Assembly (NCBI GenBank): GCA_947493335.1
Contig: CANLQO010000003.1
Coordinates: 1-64,000, forward strand
Direction: 5' to 3'
DNA length: 64,000 nt
From: an uncultured Paracoccaceae bacterium
GTDB lineage: Bacteria; Pseudomonadota; Alphaproteobacteria; Rhodobacterales; Rhodobacteraceae
Positions 1-8,270 of this stretch are shown one piece after another. The translations under genes and the position numbers were made by a program. The notes beneath the pieces were generated by a model that saw only the letters and a program-made list of their open reading frames with translations, did no database searches and had not been told where the DNA came from. The first letter of the stretch is position 1. The number at the start of each line of letters is the position of its first letter.

Positions 1-1640
1 TCACTCTGCCCGCCCTCGAAGATGTCCACAAACCCGGTCGTCAAAACATCCAGATCCGCCGCACGATCCCCCGTCACACGGATGTCGTCGATCGCAAAAT
101 CTTCTTCGCTAAAGCTGGCCTGCATCTCGATCTCAATGTCGAGTGTACTGCCGGTGCCGGTGATCCCCGCCACAAATCGCTGAAAGCTGTCGGTTAGGGC
201 AGCACCATCACCAACACCGTTCAGATCGGTGTCTAGCTGCGGGACCTCATTGCCCTGATCACCACCAGCCTCGAACCCCATGATCGTGGTGTACCCGCCA
301 CCATCAATCTGCGCCCTGATGCGCAGCCCATCAGTGCTATCGAGGCTTTGGAAAACGCCATTGTCATCCTCGGCCACCAAAAGGCTGAGTGCCAAGTTCT
401 CGTAGTCAGAAATGTCGATGCCAGTGAAGCTCAGCGTTTGCAGTGTCGACTGTGTTCCCACGGCAATCGCCGCATCGATATCCTGCGCGGCAAAATAGTA
501 GCTGCCAACTTGGCCGCTGACGTCATAGTTGGCGGTGATGTTGCTGCCGTTCGTGCGGATGAAAAAGTCGCTGCCGCCGTCGCTGAATTCGGCTGCAGAC
601 GTTGTGTAGCGTGTGCCATTGCCGTTGGTTTCGAAACCTTCTGACATCAGTGTAAAGGCGCCCTCGTCGGGGTTGTTCACATCGCCATCGACAATGCGGA
701 TATCGACGTCGGGCACCGGATTGAGGGAGTATTCCGGGTCGAGCGTGCCACCCAGTTCGATCGAGACGGAATGCACTTCATCCCCCTCAACCAGACCATC
801 GGCCACGGCGGTCACGGTGACGGTCACAGGGCTGGAGTTAAAAAGCACAACGCGGGCCACGCCCGGGCCGGACCCGACATCGATGTCCGCCGAATTTGGC
901 GTGACGCGGATCGACGACAGGTTGGTCGGATAGCGATCAAAATCAATCAAGATCTGACCGGCGACATCGCCTTCGATCGACTCGTCAATACCACTGACAA
1001 ATGACGTGATGACGTTCGCAGGCGGCAGTGTCCCATTGATCTGGAAATTATCAAACGCGATGTCTTCATCGTTATTGTTCAGGTTTTCCATCACCACGCG
1101 CACATCAAGCGTTGAACCGGTGCCCGTGATGTCCGCCGTAAACGTCTGAAAGCTGTCGGTCAGCGCCGTGCTGTCGCCTACGCCGTCAAAGTCTTTGTCT
1201 AATAGCGGCGCGGTATCACTGCCGGTCGCCGCAAACTGCAGGACTTTTTGATAAGCGCCGCCGTCAATCGAAACCTCGACATAGACCTGCGTATCGGCGT
1301 CCCAATCCTCAAATCCGTTGGTGAAATCGTCCTCGGCAAACATGCCGCTGAATTCCAGCGCCGTGTAGCCCGAGATATCGATCGTGTTGAAATCAATCGT
1401 CCGGGTGTGGGACGAAATCAGCGATTGATCGGTGTCATTGGCGGCAAAGTAGTAACTGCCAACCGCGCCCGAGTAGGAAACCGTAGAGGTAAATTTGACA
1501 CCGGCCAGCGTGGTGCCATTGGTGCGTCCAAAGAAATCGTCATTGATGGTCGAGGTCGCGCTATGAAACTCCGGATTTGAGAGCGTGTAACGCACACCAA
1601 TGCCATCGGTCTCAAATCCCTCTGTCCAGATATTCGCCAC
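1..1640 (-). CDS. Large repetitive secreted/surface protein, Calx-beta-like (3' end outside window)
   Basis: The minus strand is open from about 1770 to the left edge, so only the N-terminal 546 residues are visible. Two homologous modules of about 190 residues can be read. Module 1 (about 1627 to 1050) begins with EGFETDG and module 2 (about 650 to 60) with EGFETNG. Both contain a GSYYFAA segment, a LTDSFQ segment and an ITGTGSTLD segment. They are separated by about 130 residues that resemble a Calx-beta repeat (VEGDEVHSVSIEL, then DVDIRIVDGD). The composition is acidic, rich in Asp, Thr, Gly and Ser and almost free of Cys, as in exported adhesins and type I secreted proteins. No signal peptide is visible. 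The chosen start is GTG at 1640 behind a GGGGGGA stretch; the frame stays open further upstream to a TGA but holds no ATG, so the start is uncertain. Function unknown. Confidence 0.7.
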   Translation of the reverse strand, partial: MANIWTEGFETDGIGVRYTLSNPEFHSATSTINDDFFGRTNGTTLAGVKFTSTVSYSGAVGSYYFAANDTDQSLISSHTRTIDFNTIDISGYTALEFSGMFAEDDFTNGFEDWDADTQVYVEVSIDGGAYQKVLQFAATGSDTAPLLDKDFDGVGDSTALTDSFQTFTADITGTGSTLDVRVVMENLNNNDEDIAFDNFQINGTLPPANVITSFVSGIDESIEGDVAGQILIDFDRYPTNLSSIRVTPNSADIDVGSGPGVARVVLFNSSPVTVTVTAVADGLVEGDEVHSVSIELGGTLDPEYSLNPVPDVDIRIVDGDVNNPDEGAFTLMSEGFETNGNGTRYTTSAAEFSDGGSDFFIRTNGSNITANYDVSGQVGSYYFAAQDIDAAIAVGTQSTLQTLSFTGIDISDYENLALSLLVAEDDNGVFQSLDSTDGLRIRAQIDGGGYTTIMGFEAGGDQGNEVPQLDTDLNGVGDGAALTDSFQRFVAGITGTGSTLDIEIEMQASFSEEDFAIDDIRVTGDRAADLDVLTTGFVDIFEGGQS

Positions 1641-1902
1641 AGGCCGTCCCCCCAAATCGCGTCGTGGGCAGACCCAACTAAGCTGGTTACCGGTCGGCCC
1701 ATATTCTGTTGGCAGGTTCGATTGCGCGATCTGCGCCGGACTGAACTGAATATGATCGCGGCGTCCCGATCAGATACCCACCACTTAACAATGCCGAAAG
1801 TCTAGCAGGGCCACCCACGATTTCCCAAGTCTGGAATCGCGTAGTTTTGCGAAATTTGACTGTTTTCACCTGTTTTTCGGGTCAACAGGGCGTCTGACGC
1901 CG

Positions 1903-2673
1903 TTATTCAGCAACCGAAACGGCCTGTAACAGCCGCTTGGGCCGGGCCTTTGCAGCCTTTTCAAACAAGCCATAGGTCTGATCGGTAAAGTTCACCGCCC
2001 CGGCGATATGGGTCAAGTAGGCGTCAAGCGCTGGTGTCAGCTCTGCCTGCACCAGCTCCACGGGGCTGTCCTGAGGCGTCGTTTCGAACTGCACGTAAAA
2101 CAGTGGATCGCCCCGGTTGATGATCAGGGGCTCCTCAACGTCCTGCCATTCAAAGGCCCACATCACCGGTCGCGGCCACACATCGATCGGAAAGCGCCCG
2201 GCAAAGATCGTGCCGGGCCATGGCTTCGGATTATAGCTCAGAAACGGAGCCGTCTGGATCAGGTGCACAGGGTCGTCGGCCACAAAGACATAAGGAAGTT
2301 GCAACTGCAGCGTGGGCCGGTCGGGAAAACGCCACTCGGCCCGTGGCGTCACCTTGAGAAACTGTTGCAAGATCGAAAGCCGGATCGGGCTTCGTTCACC
2401 CTGCAAATTGCCCAGTGAGAATTTGCCGTCCTTATCGCGCCGCAACTGCAAGTGCAGATCAAACGGGCACACAACCTCGAAGAACCGGCTGGCAAGCGCG
2501 GCATGCGCGGGTGTGTGAAAAGCGGGTAAGGCCGCGTCACCCGACTTGCTATGGCAGGGGCGCGGTGGGTCAAAAATGACCCCGGCCCGCGGGTCCCTCA
2601 GCAGCCAACCGACCTGAACTGGTGCGCGCTTTTGGGCGGTGGCCCCGGATGTGACGGAAAGTGTGTGGCGCAT
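1903..2673 (-). CDS. Uncharacterised protein (256 aa)
   Basis: I do not recognise a named function. The ATG at 2673 was chosen because the upstream in-frame extension overlaps the start region of the divergent TPR gene and reads like non-coding sequence. The mature part has a mid-region with many aromatic and proline residues (for example NPKPWPGTIF and WPRPVMWAFEWQDVEEP) and a C-terminal basic tail. There is no signal peptide, membrane segment or recognisable catalytic motif. The RDPR...FDPP start and the segment RGDPLFYVQFE give it the look of a compact cytoplasmic beta-rich domain. It is divergent from the TPR-glycosyltransferase gene (160 bp between starts), so a shared regulatory region is possible. 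Confidence 0.6.
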   Translation of the reverse strand: MRHTLSVTSGATAQKRAPVQVGWLLRDPRAGVIFDPPRPCHSKSGDAALPAFHTPAHAALASRFFEVVCPFDLHLQLRRDKDGKFSLGNLQGERSPIRLSILQQFLKVTPRAEWRFPDRPTLQLQLPYVFVADDPVHLIQTAPFLSYNPKPWPGTIFAGRFPIDVWPRPVMWAFEWQDVEEPLIINRGDPLFYVQFETTPQDSPVELVQAELTPALDAYLTHIAGAVNFTDQTYGLFEKAAKARPKRLLQAVSVAE

Positions 2674-2833
2674 GAATTGGATCACCGAACCTGTCTTGTG
2701 CCCTGTCAGACTAGAAAGAACCGCAACCAAAAGGCAATGCATCCCTTTGCGGACCAATTCCAACACTTTGCCGTTGACCTTGCATCCGGGCCAACGGCAC
2801 CCTGCGTCAGAGGGGATTGGGAATGCGACCGCC

Positions 2834-4201
2834 ATGAACGACAGCCGGTTTGATCTGCATGCCGAAGTTGCGCGCGCCAAGGCCCTTTACAAAAGTGGCG
2901 ATCATGCCGGGGCGGCAGCCACCTTTCGGGCCTGCATCGTGGTGGCCCCCGATCAGGCGGCACTTTGGTCGCATCTGGCCTCGGTCCTGCGCAAGCAGCG
3001 CCACTTTGCTGCAAGCCTGACGTCACATCGTCGCGCCCTCGAATTAGATCCTGCCAATCGCGTCATGCGGCGGCACTATGCTAACGCGCTTTGCGATGCG
3101 GGTGCTTATGCCGAGGCCATCGAGGTGCGGCGCGCCCTATTGGAAGACGCGCCCGATGACCCCGTCTCACTTGGCCAATTGTGCGAGGCGCTGCACTGCA
3201 ATCGCATGCAGGCAGAGGTCGTATCCCTTTTGGATCAGGCCGAAACCGTCGCCCCGCTTGACGAAAAGCTGATCCTCCAGCGCGCCATTGCCAATCTGGC
3301 CATGGGCAATTGGGCGCGCGGGTTTGCGGAATTCGAAAGCCGCTATTTCAACAAGAGTTTCGTGCGCGACGGTCATATCCGCTGGCAGCAATGGCGCGGC
3401 GAGGATTTGCAGGGCAAATCCATACTTGTCTTGCCCGAACAAGGATTTGGCGACGCGATCTTTTCCGCGCGCTTCTTTGGGGCACTTAAGGCGCAAGGGG
3501 CCAATGTCACCGTCGTCGCCAGCGCCCCGACCGAGCGTCTCTTGCAATCGCTGGACACCGTCGACGTGGTGCGACGGCGGGTCGACAAACATGACCGGTT
3601 TGATCGCTACTCCTACGCGATGAGCATTCCACACCGGCTTGGCTTTGACGGCACAAACGTCCCGCCACCGCCCACCTTCGCCATTCCTGCGTCAGCGCTA
3701 AAGCGCGCAAAGGCGATCACCCATCGACACCGGGACCGGTTCAACATCGGCATGGTCTGGACAGGTTCCAGTGGCAATCCAATCAATATTGCGCGGGCCA
3801 CAACGCCGGACAGGTTCTTGCGATTTGCTGATCTAAAGGGTGTGCAGCTTTTCAGTCTCTACAAAGGTGACCAGATCGGCGAACTGGAGGCGACCGGAAC
3901 GGCGGGCATCATCCTCAACGCCTGCCAGCAGGACGCGGATTTCGCAGAAACGGCGGGCGTCATTGCTCAGATGGATCTGGTCATTACCACCGATACTGCT
4001 GTCGCCCATCTGGCCGGTGCCTTGGGCAAACCCACCTGGGTGCTGCTTTCACATCAGGGCTTTTGGTACTTCGGCTATGGCGACACGACACCTTGGTACC
4101 CGTCCATGCGGCTTTACCATCAAACTGCGCACCGGGATTGGGACGGCGTTTTTGACCGCGTGCAGCGGGACCTGTCGACACTTCTGTCGGGCCTTTCATA
4201 A
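2834..4201 (+). CDS. TPR protein with glycosyltransferase family 9-like domain
   Basis: Residues 1 to about 150 of 455 are tetratricopeptide-like helices (AKALYKSGDHAGAAATFRAC, then ALELDPANRVMRRHYANAL). From about residue 200 the protein is a GT-B type glycosyltransferase domain like ADP-heptose transferases: LVLPEQGFGDAIFSARF forms the N-terminal nucleotide-fold strand, GMVWTGSSGNP opens the second half, and TTDTAVAHLAGALGKPTW is the conserved donor-site region of this superfamily. Such TPR plus GT9-like proteins are common in alphaproteobacteria and are usually thought to act on surface glycans; the acceptor cannot be read from sequence. The ATG at 2834 begins the first TPR helix; upstream in-frame residues do not look like protein. 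Confidence 0.8.
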   Translation: MNDSRFDLHAEVARAKALYKSGDHAGAAATFRACIVVAPDQAALWSHLASVLRKQRHFAASLTSHRRALELDPANRVMRRHYANALCDAGAYAEAIEVRRALLEDAPDDPVSLGQLCEALHCNRMQAEVVSLLDQAETVAPLDEKLILQRAIANLAMGNWARGFAEFESRYFNKSFVRDGHIRWQQWRGEDLQGKSILVLPEQGFGDAIFSARFFGALKAQGANVTVVASAPTERLLQSLDTVDVVRRRVDKHDRFDRYSYAMSIPHRLGFDGTNVPPPPTFAIPASALKRAKAITHRHRDRFNIGMVWTGSSGNPINIARATTPDRFLRFADLKGVQLFSLYKGDQIGELEATGTAGIILNACQQDADFAETAGVIAQMDLVITTDTAVAHLAGALGKPTWVLLSHQGFWYFGYGDTTPWYPSMRLYHQTAHRDWDGVFDRVQRDLSTLLSGLS

Positions 4202-4506
4202 ACGGGTTACGCGTCGGCGTGACGAGAAGGCCGCGTTTGTCGACAGCTTTCGCCAAATGAGAAACCCCACATCCAGCGCACGGTCGCGGTTTTGGCCGGG
4301 TTACGCCACAACATGTGCGCCTGTCAGGACAGGCAGCAATGGCACTGGTATCGCGGAGATGCCGTTGAAGCGGCTCACCGATGCCCTAAGGTCATGCAAT
4401 TATGCAACGGGGAAAATTCTCCCTAATTTTCCTGCATCATTTACCAATCGTTGACGTTATAGTCATATCACCGCACGCAGATGCGGGTTGAGGAAAGTGA
4501 GAGCAG
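4202..4506. other. 305-bp non-coding stretch with hairpin and possible promoter
   Basis: No convincing gene was found here; the one open frame (to about 4454) has no family resemblance. It holds a perfect 8-bp inverted repeat, GGAAAATT at 4411-4418 and AATTTTCC at 4425-4432 with a 6-nt loop, which may end the TPR transcript although no T-run follows. A TATAGT sequence at 4458-4463 is a weak -10 candidate for the small lipoprotein gene that follows. A short CCGCA/TGCGG hairpin lies at about 4471-4486, just before its ribosome binding site. Confidence 0.4.
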
Positions 4507-4656
4507 ATGAAAAGCACCCCCCTTATGGCGGTGGTGGCCCTGTTGGCGCTCAGCGCCTGCATGCAGCCCGAACCTGTGACAGGCCGCGCCGATAATGACA
4601 TGCTACGGTTTTCCGCGATGAACTACGTCGCAGCACCGGAATTCGGCGCACAGTAA
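4507..4656 (+). CDS. Small lipoprotein (49 aa)
   Basis: A 49-residue reading frame begins MKSTPLMAVVALLALSAC. This is a complete lipoprotein signal peptide: basic n-region, hydrophobic core, and lipobox L-S-A-C with the lipidated cysteine at residue 18. The mature part is only 32 residues, ends in EFGAQ and has no known domain. A good ribosome binding site (GAGGAAAGTGAGAG) precedes the ATG. Small lipoproteins of this size are widespread in the Rhodobacteraceae and often lack annotation. It is monocistronic, with the next gene starting 118 bp later. It is real as judged by the signal peptide and ribosome binding site; its role is unknown. Confidence 0.65.
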   Translation: MKSTPLMAVVALLALSACMQPEPVTGRADNDMLRFSAMNYVAAPEFGAQ

Positions 4657-4773
4657 CTTCATCCGGGCCAGAACCTAGGCGTCGTCGGGGTCGGGAAAAC
4701 CGCACCCTTCCGGCGCTATCTCTGTTTGTGATTTTGCGTATAGTGTCCTCACATTTTCAGAGGATATTTCTTT

Positions 4774-5697
4774 ATGGCCCTTCGCAAATCGACCCGTCCG
4801 CTGCCGCGGACGCCGCGTGTCACGGCGCGCACACCGCTGATCAAAAGCGCGCAAACCCTGCAATCCACAACGATGACCGCAACCGCGGGCAGCTTGCCAA
4901 CCGCAATGGCGGCCGCGGGCGTAACTGCCCCCGCACCCGCGAATGACGGCACGGACGCCACCGCTTCGATGGCGGTCGCATTCGGAACGACCACCCCGGT
5001 GGAGGTGGATGAAGTAGCCGCGGCCCTGACGACGGGTTTACGCGACAAGATCCTGGATGTGGTGACAGATACCGTCCGGCTTTGGTTGCAACTGGCTCAT
5101 TTTGACAATGTCACAATTCAGGCGGTCGCTGCGATTGCCTCTCCCGGCTGTTTGCGGGGACCACGTCTGCGGGACTATCGCCAATCCTCATCCGCCTATC
5201 ACGCGACCGAGGGACTTGAGCGCGAAATCATGGATATGGCCTTGCGCGGGATCAGCGACAATTTCGCACTTTGGCAAAGCTTCGTCATGATCCCCGGCCT
5301 GCCGCTTTACCCCGCCTTTGCCGCCATGCCGATGGCCGTGGCCCCGCCCACGCCCGCCGTACCCATGCCGCTCAGCGCGTTCGTCTCGAACCAATTGCCG
5401 ATGATCGTGTCTGAGGCGCAGCTTAGCAGCGCAATCCTGTCCGAAGCGCCCAACGATCTGGACCATGCCAATCTGAATGGTTTCTGTAACAACCTTGGCA
5501 AATGCTGCGCGATGGCCTTTCAGGTCATGGTGGCATCGCAGGTTGTTGTGCGGCTCATGGGAACCGGGCCCGTGCCCGCCTACGCCCCGCCGATGATGCC
5601 TGTGGGGCCGGTGATGGGCGGTTCGGTTATAGCCGCGCCCGGCATCTTCGCGTCCCCGGGCAGCTTTTCGATCCCGAAAATGCCGTTGGTTCTTTGA
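4774..5697 (+). CDS. Uncharacterised Ala/Pro/Met-rich protein (307 aa)
   Basis: The N-terminal 75 residues are disordered-looking and rich in Thr, Ala and Arg. Residues about 75-165 are helical. The rest contains two similar hydrophobic proline/methionine-rich segments: PLYPAFAAMPMAVAPP near residue 175 and PVPAYAPPMMPVGPVMGG near residue 275. A short cysteine cluster, GFCNNLGKCCAMAFQ, lies before the second. There is no signal peptide and no clear membrane helix. I do not recognise the family. The repeated PxPxxxPPMxPVGPV-type segments recall structural proteins of assembled particles, but that is only an impression. It ends 15 bp before the convergent hydroxyacid dehydrogenase gene. The ATG at 4774 follows a purine-rich CAGAGGATA stretch. 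Confidence 0.6.
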   Translation: MALRKSTRPLPRTPRVTARTPLIKSAQTLQSTTMTATAGSLPTAMAAAGVTAPAPANDGTDATASMAVAFGTTTPVEVDEVAAALTTGLRDKILDVVTDTVRLWLQLAHFDNVTIQAVAAIASPGCLRGPRLRDYRQSSSAYHATEGLEREIMDMALRGISDNFALWQSFVMIPGLPLYPAFAAMPMAVAPPTPAVPMPLSAFVSNQLPMIVSEAQLSSAILSEAPNDLDHANLNGFCNNLGKCCAMAFQVMVASQVVVRLMGTGPVPAYAPPMMPVGPVMGGSVIAAPGIFASPGSFSIPKMPLVL

Positions 5698-5712
5698 CGG
5701 AATGGTCGGGCT

Positions 5713-6699
5713 TCACAACATCCCCGGCACCACCAGATCAGGCGGACGGTGACCATCTGCAAAAGTCTTGATGTTGATGATCACCTTCTCCCCCATCTCA
5801 ATCCGTCCCTCCAGCGTCGCCGACCCCATATGCGGCAGCAGGATCACATTGGGCTGCGCCTTCAGGCGCGGGTTCATCTGGTGGCCGCGCTCATAGACGT
5901 CCAGCCCGGCACCGCCAAGTTCCCCGGCCCGCAACATCCGCGTCATCGCATTTTCGTCCACCACTTCCCCGCGTGAGGTGTTCACGATCACCGCGTCGGG
6001 CTTCATCAGCTTCAGCCGCCTTGCGTTCATCAGATGGAAGGTGCTGGGCGTATGTGGACAATTGACCGAGATCACATCCATCCGCGCCACCATCTGGTCA
6101 AGGCTCTCCCAATAGGTGGCGTCCAGTGCCTCTTCGATCTCGGGGCGCAGGCGTTTGCGATTGTGATAGTGGATTTGCATGCCAAAAGCCGCGGCCCGCT
6201 TGGCCACCGCCTGACCAATCCGGCCCATGCCCAGAATGCCCAACCGTCGCCCGCCAAGCCGCCCCCCCATCATTGCGGTGGGCGCCCAGCCGGGCCAGTC
6301 GCCTGATTGCGCCAGTGCTGTTCCTTCCGGCACCCGCCGGATCACGCCCAGCATCAGCGCCATGGTCATGTCGGCGGTGTCGTCGGTGGTCACACCCGGC
6401 GTATTGGACACCAGAATGCCCCGCTGCCGGGCCGTCGAGACATCGACGTTGTCGACGCCTGCACCATAATTCGCGATCAGTTTCAGCCCCTCGCCCGCCT
6501 GCGCCAGCAGTTTTGCATCGATGTGATCGGTGATCGTCGGAACCAGCACATCCGCATCCGCCATGGCCGCGGCCAGTTCCTCTTGCGACATGGGCGTATC
6601 ATCTTCACGCAGTGTCACATCAAAGAGCTCTTTCATCCGGGTCTCGACCACCTCGGGCAACCGTCGCGTCACGACAACACTCAGCTTTTTCCCCGGCAT
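5713..6699 (-). CDS. D-isomer 2-hydroxyacid dehydrogenase (glyoxylate reductase-like)
   Basis: A 328-aa NAD(P)-dependent D-2-hydroxyacid dehydrogenase. The dinucleotide-binding motif LGILGMGRIGQAVAKR sits near residue 150. The catalytic set is present: Arg in VNTSRGEVVDE near residue 245, Glu in the following segment, and His in LLPHMGSAT near residue 295. The overall length and the ANYGAGVDNVD segment fit the glyoxylate/hydroxypyruvate reductase (GyaR/GhrB) subgroup, which reduces glyoxylate to glycolate or hydroxypyruvate to glycerate. In an organism with the ethylmalonyl-CoA pathway, which makes glyoxylate, this is a sensible activity, but substrate choice is inference. The gene stands alone, convergent with the unknown gene at its 3' side. 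Confidence 0.88.
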   Translation of the reverse strand: MPGKKLSVVVTRRLPEVVETRMKELFDVTLREDDTPMSQEELAAAMADADVLVPTITDHIDAKLLAQAGEGLKLIANYGAGVDNVDVSTARQRGILVSNTPGVTTDDTADMTMALMLGVIRRVPEGTALAQSGDWPGWAPTAMMGGRLGGRRLGILGMGRIGQAVAKRAAAFGMQIHYHNRKRLRPEIEEALDATYWESLDQMVARMDVISVNCPHTPSTFHLMNARRLKLMKPDAVIVNTSRGEVVDENAMTRMLRAGELGGAGLDVYERGHQMNPRLKAQPNVILLPHMGSATLEGRIEMGEKVIINIKTFADGHRPPDLVVPGML

Positions 6700-6813
6700 T
6701 CACCCCTCCTCGGCGCTTTGCAAATCAGGCTCTTGCTGTCAGGTTGCCAGATAACCGACGCGTGGCACAAGAACGATCACGCGCGGCAGGTGCGGTAAGT
6801 GACAGGTCCATTC

Positions 6814-7335
6814 ATGAAAACCCTTTGGCTTCTTCTGGCTTTGCTGGCGGCCCCCGCCTTGGCGCAAGAGGCGACGCAAGCCGCAAATGCGCCCGCGACC
6901 GCCCCGCTGTTTGGGCCGGAAACCAACCTGCCGCTGCCGCGTTTCGTCAGCCTCAAGGCCAAGGAAAGCAACGTGCGGCGCGGGCCCTCGCTTTCACATC
7001 GGATCGATTGGGTCTTTCAGCGCCGCAACATGCCGCTGCAGGTGATCGCCGAATACGGCCACTGGCGGCGGGTCGTTGACCGTGACGGGCAAGGCGGCTG
7101 GGTCCATTACACGATGCTTTCGGGCGTGCGCACAGTGATCATTGATCGCGATATGACGGCCCTGCGCGCCAAGCCTGACGCAGCGTCCCACGAACGCGCC
7201 GTTCTCGAGGCGGGCGTGATCGCGCGCCTTGGGACTTGTGCCGCAGGGTGGTGCGAGTTGAACGCAGCAGGCTATCGCGGCTGGGCCCCGCAAGACGGGC
7301 TATGGGGCACGGTCCCGGGCGAAGAAAGGGACTGA
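6814..7335 (+). CDS. Exported protein with two SH3-like domains
   Basis: The start ATG at 6814 gives MKTLWLLLALLAAPALAQE, a clean Sec signal peptide with an ALA cleavage site; a GTG 15 bp upstream is less likely. The mature part has one clear bacterial SH3 domain (ESNVRRGPSLSHRIDWVF, GHWRRVVDRDGQGGWVH) and a second degenerate one (MTALRAKPDAAS, GWCELNAAGYRGWAP). This is the DUF1058/YgiM-like family of periplasmic SH3 proteins, thought to bind peptidoglycan or proteins of the envelope. It precedes the cation efflux gene by 32 bp in the same direction, so the two may be co-transcribed. Confidence 0.8.
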   Translation: MKTLWLLLALLAAPALAQEATQAANAPATAPLFGPETNLPLPRFVSLKAKESNVRRGPSLSHRIDWVFQRRNMPLQVIAEYGHWRRVVDRDGQGGWVHYTMLSGVRTVIIDRDMTALRAKPDAASHERAVLEAGVIARLGTCAAGWCELNAAGYRGWAPQDGLWGTVPGEERD

Positions 7336-7367
7336 CCTTTCTGCTCATTGGCGCTACACGGGCGGCC

Positions 7368-8270
7368 ATGACTAATCGCGACACCAAACTGAACCTTTCT
7401 GCCGGGGTGCTTTCGGTATCTGTGGCGCTGGTGCTGGTGCTGGCAAAGCTCTGGGCGCTGGGGCAGACCGGATCACTTGCTGTAGCCGCCACGCTGGCCG
7501 ATTCCGCGATGGACCTGATGATGTCTTTGGGCGGTCTCGTGGCCATCGCCTATGCCGCCAAACCCGCCGATGATGACCATAATTTTGGTCATACCTCGGC
7601 CGAGGATTTGGCCGCCCTTGGCCAATCGCTCTTTATCCTGATCTCCGCTGCGGTGATCGCTGTCGCCGCCGTGATGCGGCTTTTGGATGACACTGTGACT
7701 CTGCCCGAACGCGAAGGTCAGGGCATGGCGATCATGGTCTTTTCCATCTGCGTGACACTTGGCCTTGTCCTGTGGCAACGCCGCGTCGCAGGACAAACCG
7801 GCAATGCCGTCGTCAGGGCAGATTCCTTGCACTATCTGGGCGACCTCATCCCCAACGTCGGCGCTTTGATCGCACTTTGGGCCAGCGCCACATTGGGCTT
7901 GGGCCGGGTCGATTCCGTCGTGGCCCTGGGTGCCGCAGCCCTGCTGGCCGTCGGGGCCATCCGCATTGGCAAGACGGCGTGGGACGCGCTGATGGACAGG
8001 CAAGCCGACCCCGAGATGATCGCAAGGATCAGTGCCATCGCGCGTGATTTTCCCGGAGTTCATGGCTTTCACGATCTCAAGACCCGGCGGGCCGGCAGCC
8101 AGACTTTTGTGAACATTCACATCGAACTCGACGGTGCACAAACCCTTGATGACGCCCATGCCATCGGTGCCGCCCTGCGCCGCGCGATCATCGCAGAATA
8201 CCCCCGCGCGGACGTGCTGATTCACAAAGACCCCGTCGGCGTGACCCGTCATCCCGACGATGATCGCTAG
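7368..8270 (+). CDS. Cation diffusion facilitator (FieF/YiiP-like zinc or iron exporter)
   Basis: Inner-membrane divalent metal/proton antiporter of 300 aa with six membrane helices followed by a cytoplasmic ferredoxin-like domain. The metal-site signatures of the family can be seen: DSAMD in helix 2 (D-x3-D), HNFGHTSAEDL after it, and HYLGD in helix 5 (H-x3-D), the arrangement of Zn2+/Cd2+/Fe2+ type exporters. The ATG at 7368 places the start directly before the first helix. The 3' end overlaps the convergent peptidase gene by 4 bp. The exact metal cannot be decided from sequence. Confidence 0.88.
   Translation: MTNRDTKLNLSAGVLSVSVALVLVLAKLWALGQTGSLAVAATLADSAMDLMMSLGGLVAIAYAAKPADDDHNFGHTSAEDLAALGQSLFILISAAVIAVAAVMRLLDDTVTLPEREGQGMAIMVFSICVTLGLVLWQRRVAGQTGNAVVRADSLHYLGDLIPNVGALIALWASATLGLGRVDSVVALGAAALLAVGAIRIGKTAWDALMDRQADPEMIARISAIARDFPGVHGFHDLKTRRAGSQTFVNIHIELDGAQTLDDAHAIGAALRRAIIAEYPRADVLIHKDPVGVTRHPDDDR

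Noticed and set aside
1641-1770. Upstream in-frame extension of the large repetitive protein
   Set aside because: The frame is open to a TGA near 1770 but contains no ATG, so the GTG at 1640 with a G-rich ribosome binding site was kept; the point remains uncertain.
3840-4454. A plus-strand frame continuing past the TPR gene into the following non-coding stretch
   Set aside because: Its first half is an out-of-frame shadow of the TPR gene and the rest has no recognisable sequence.
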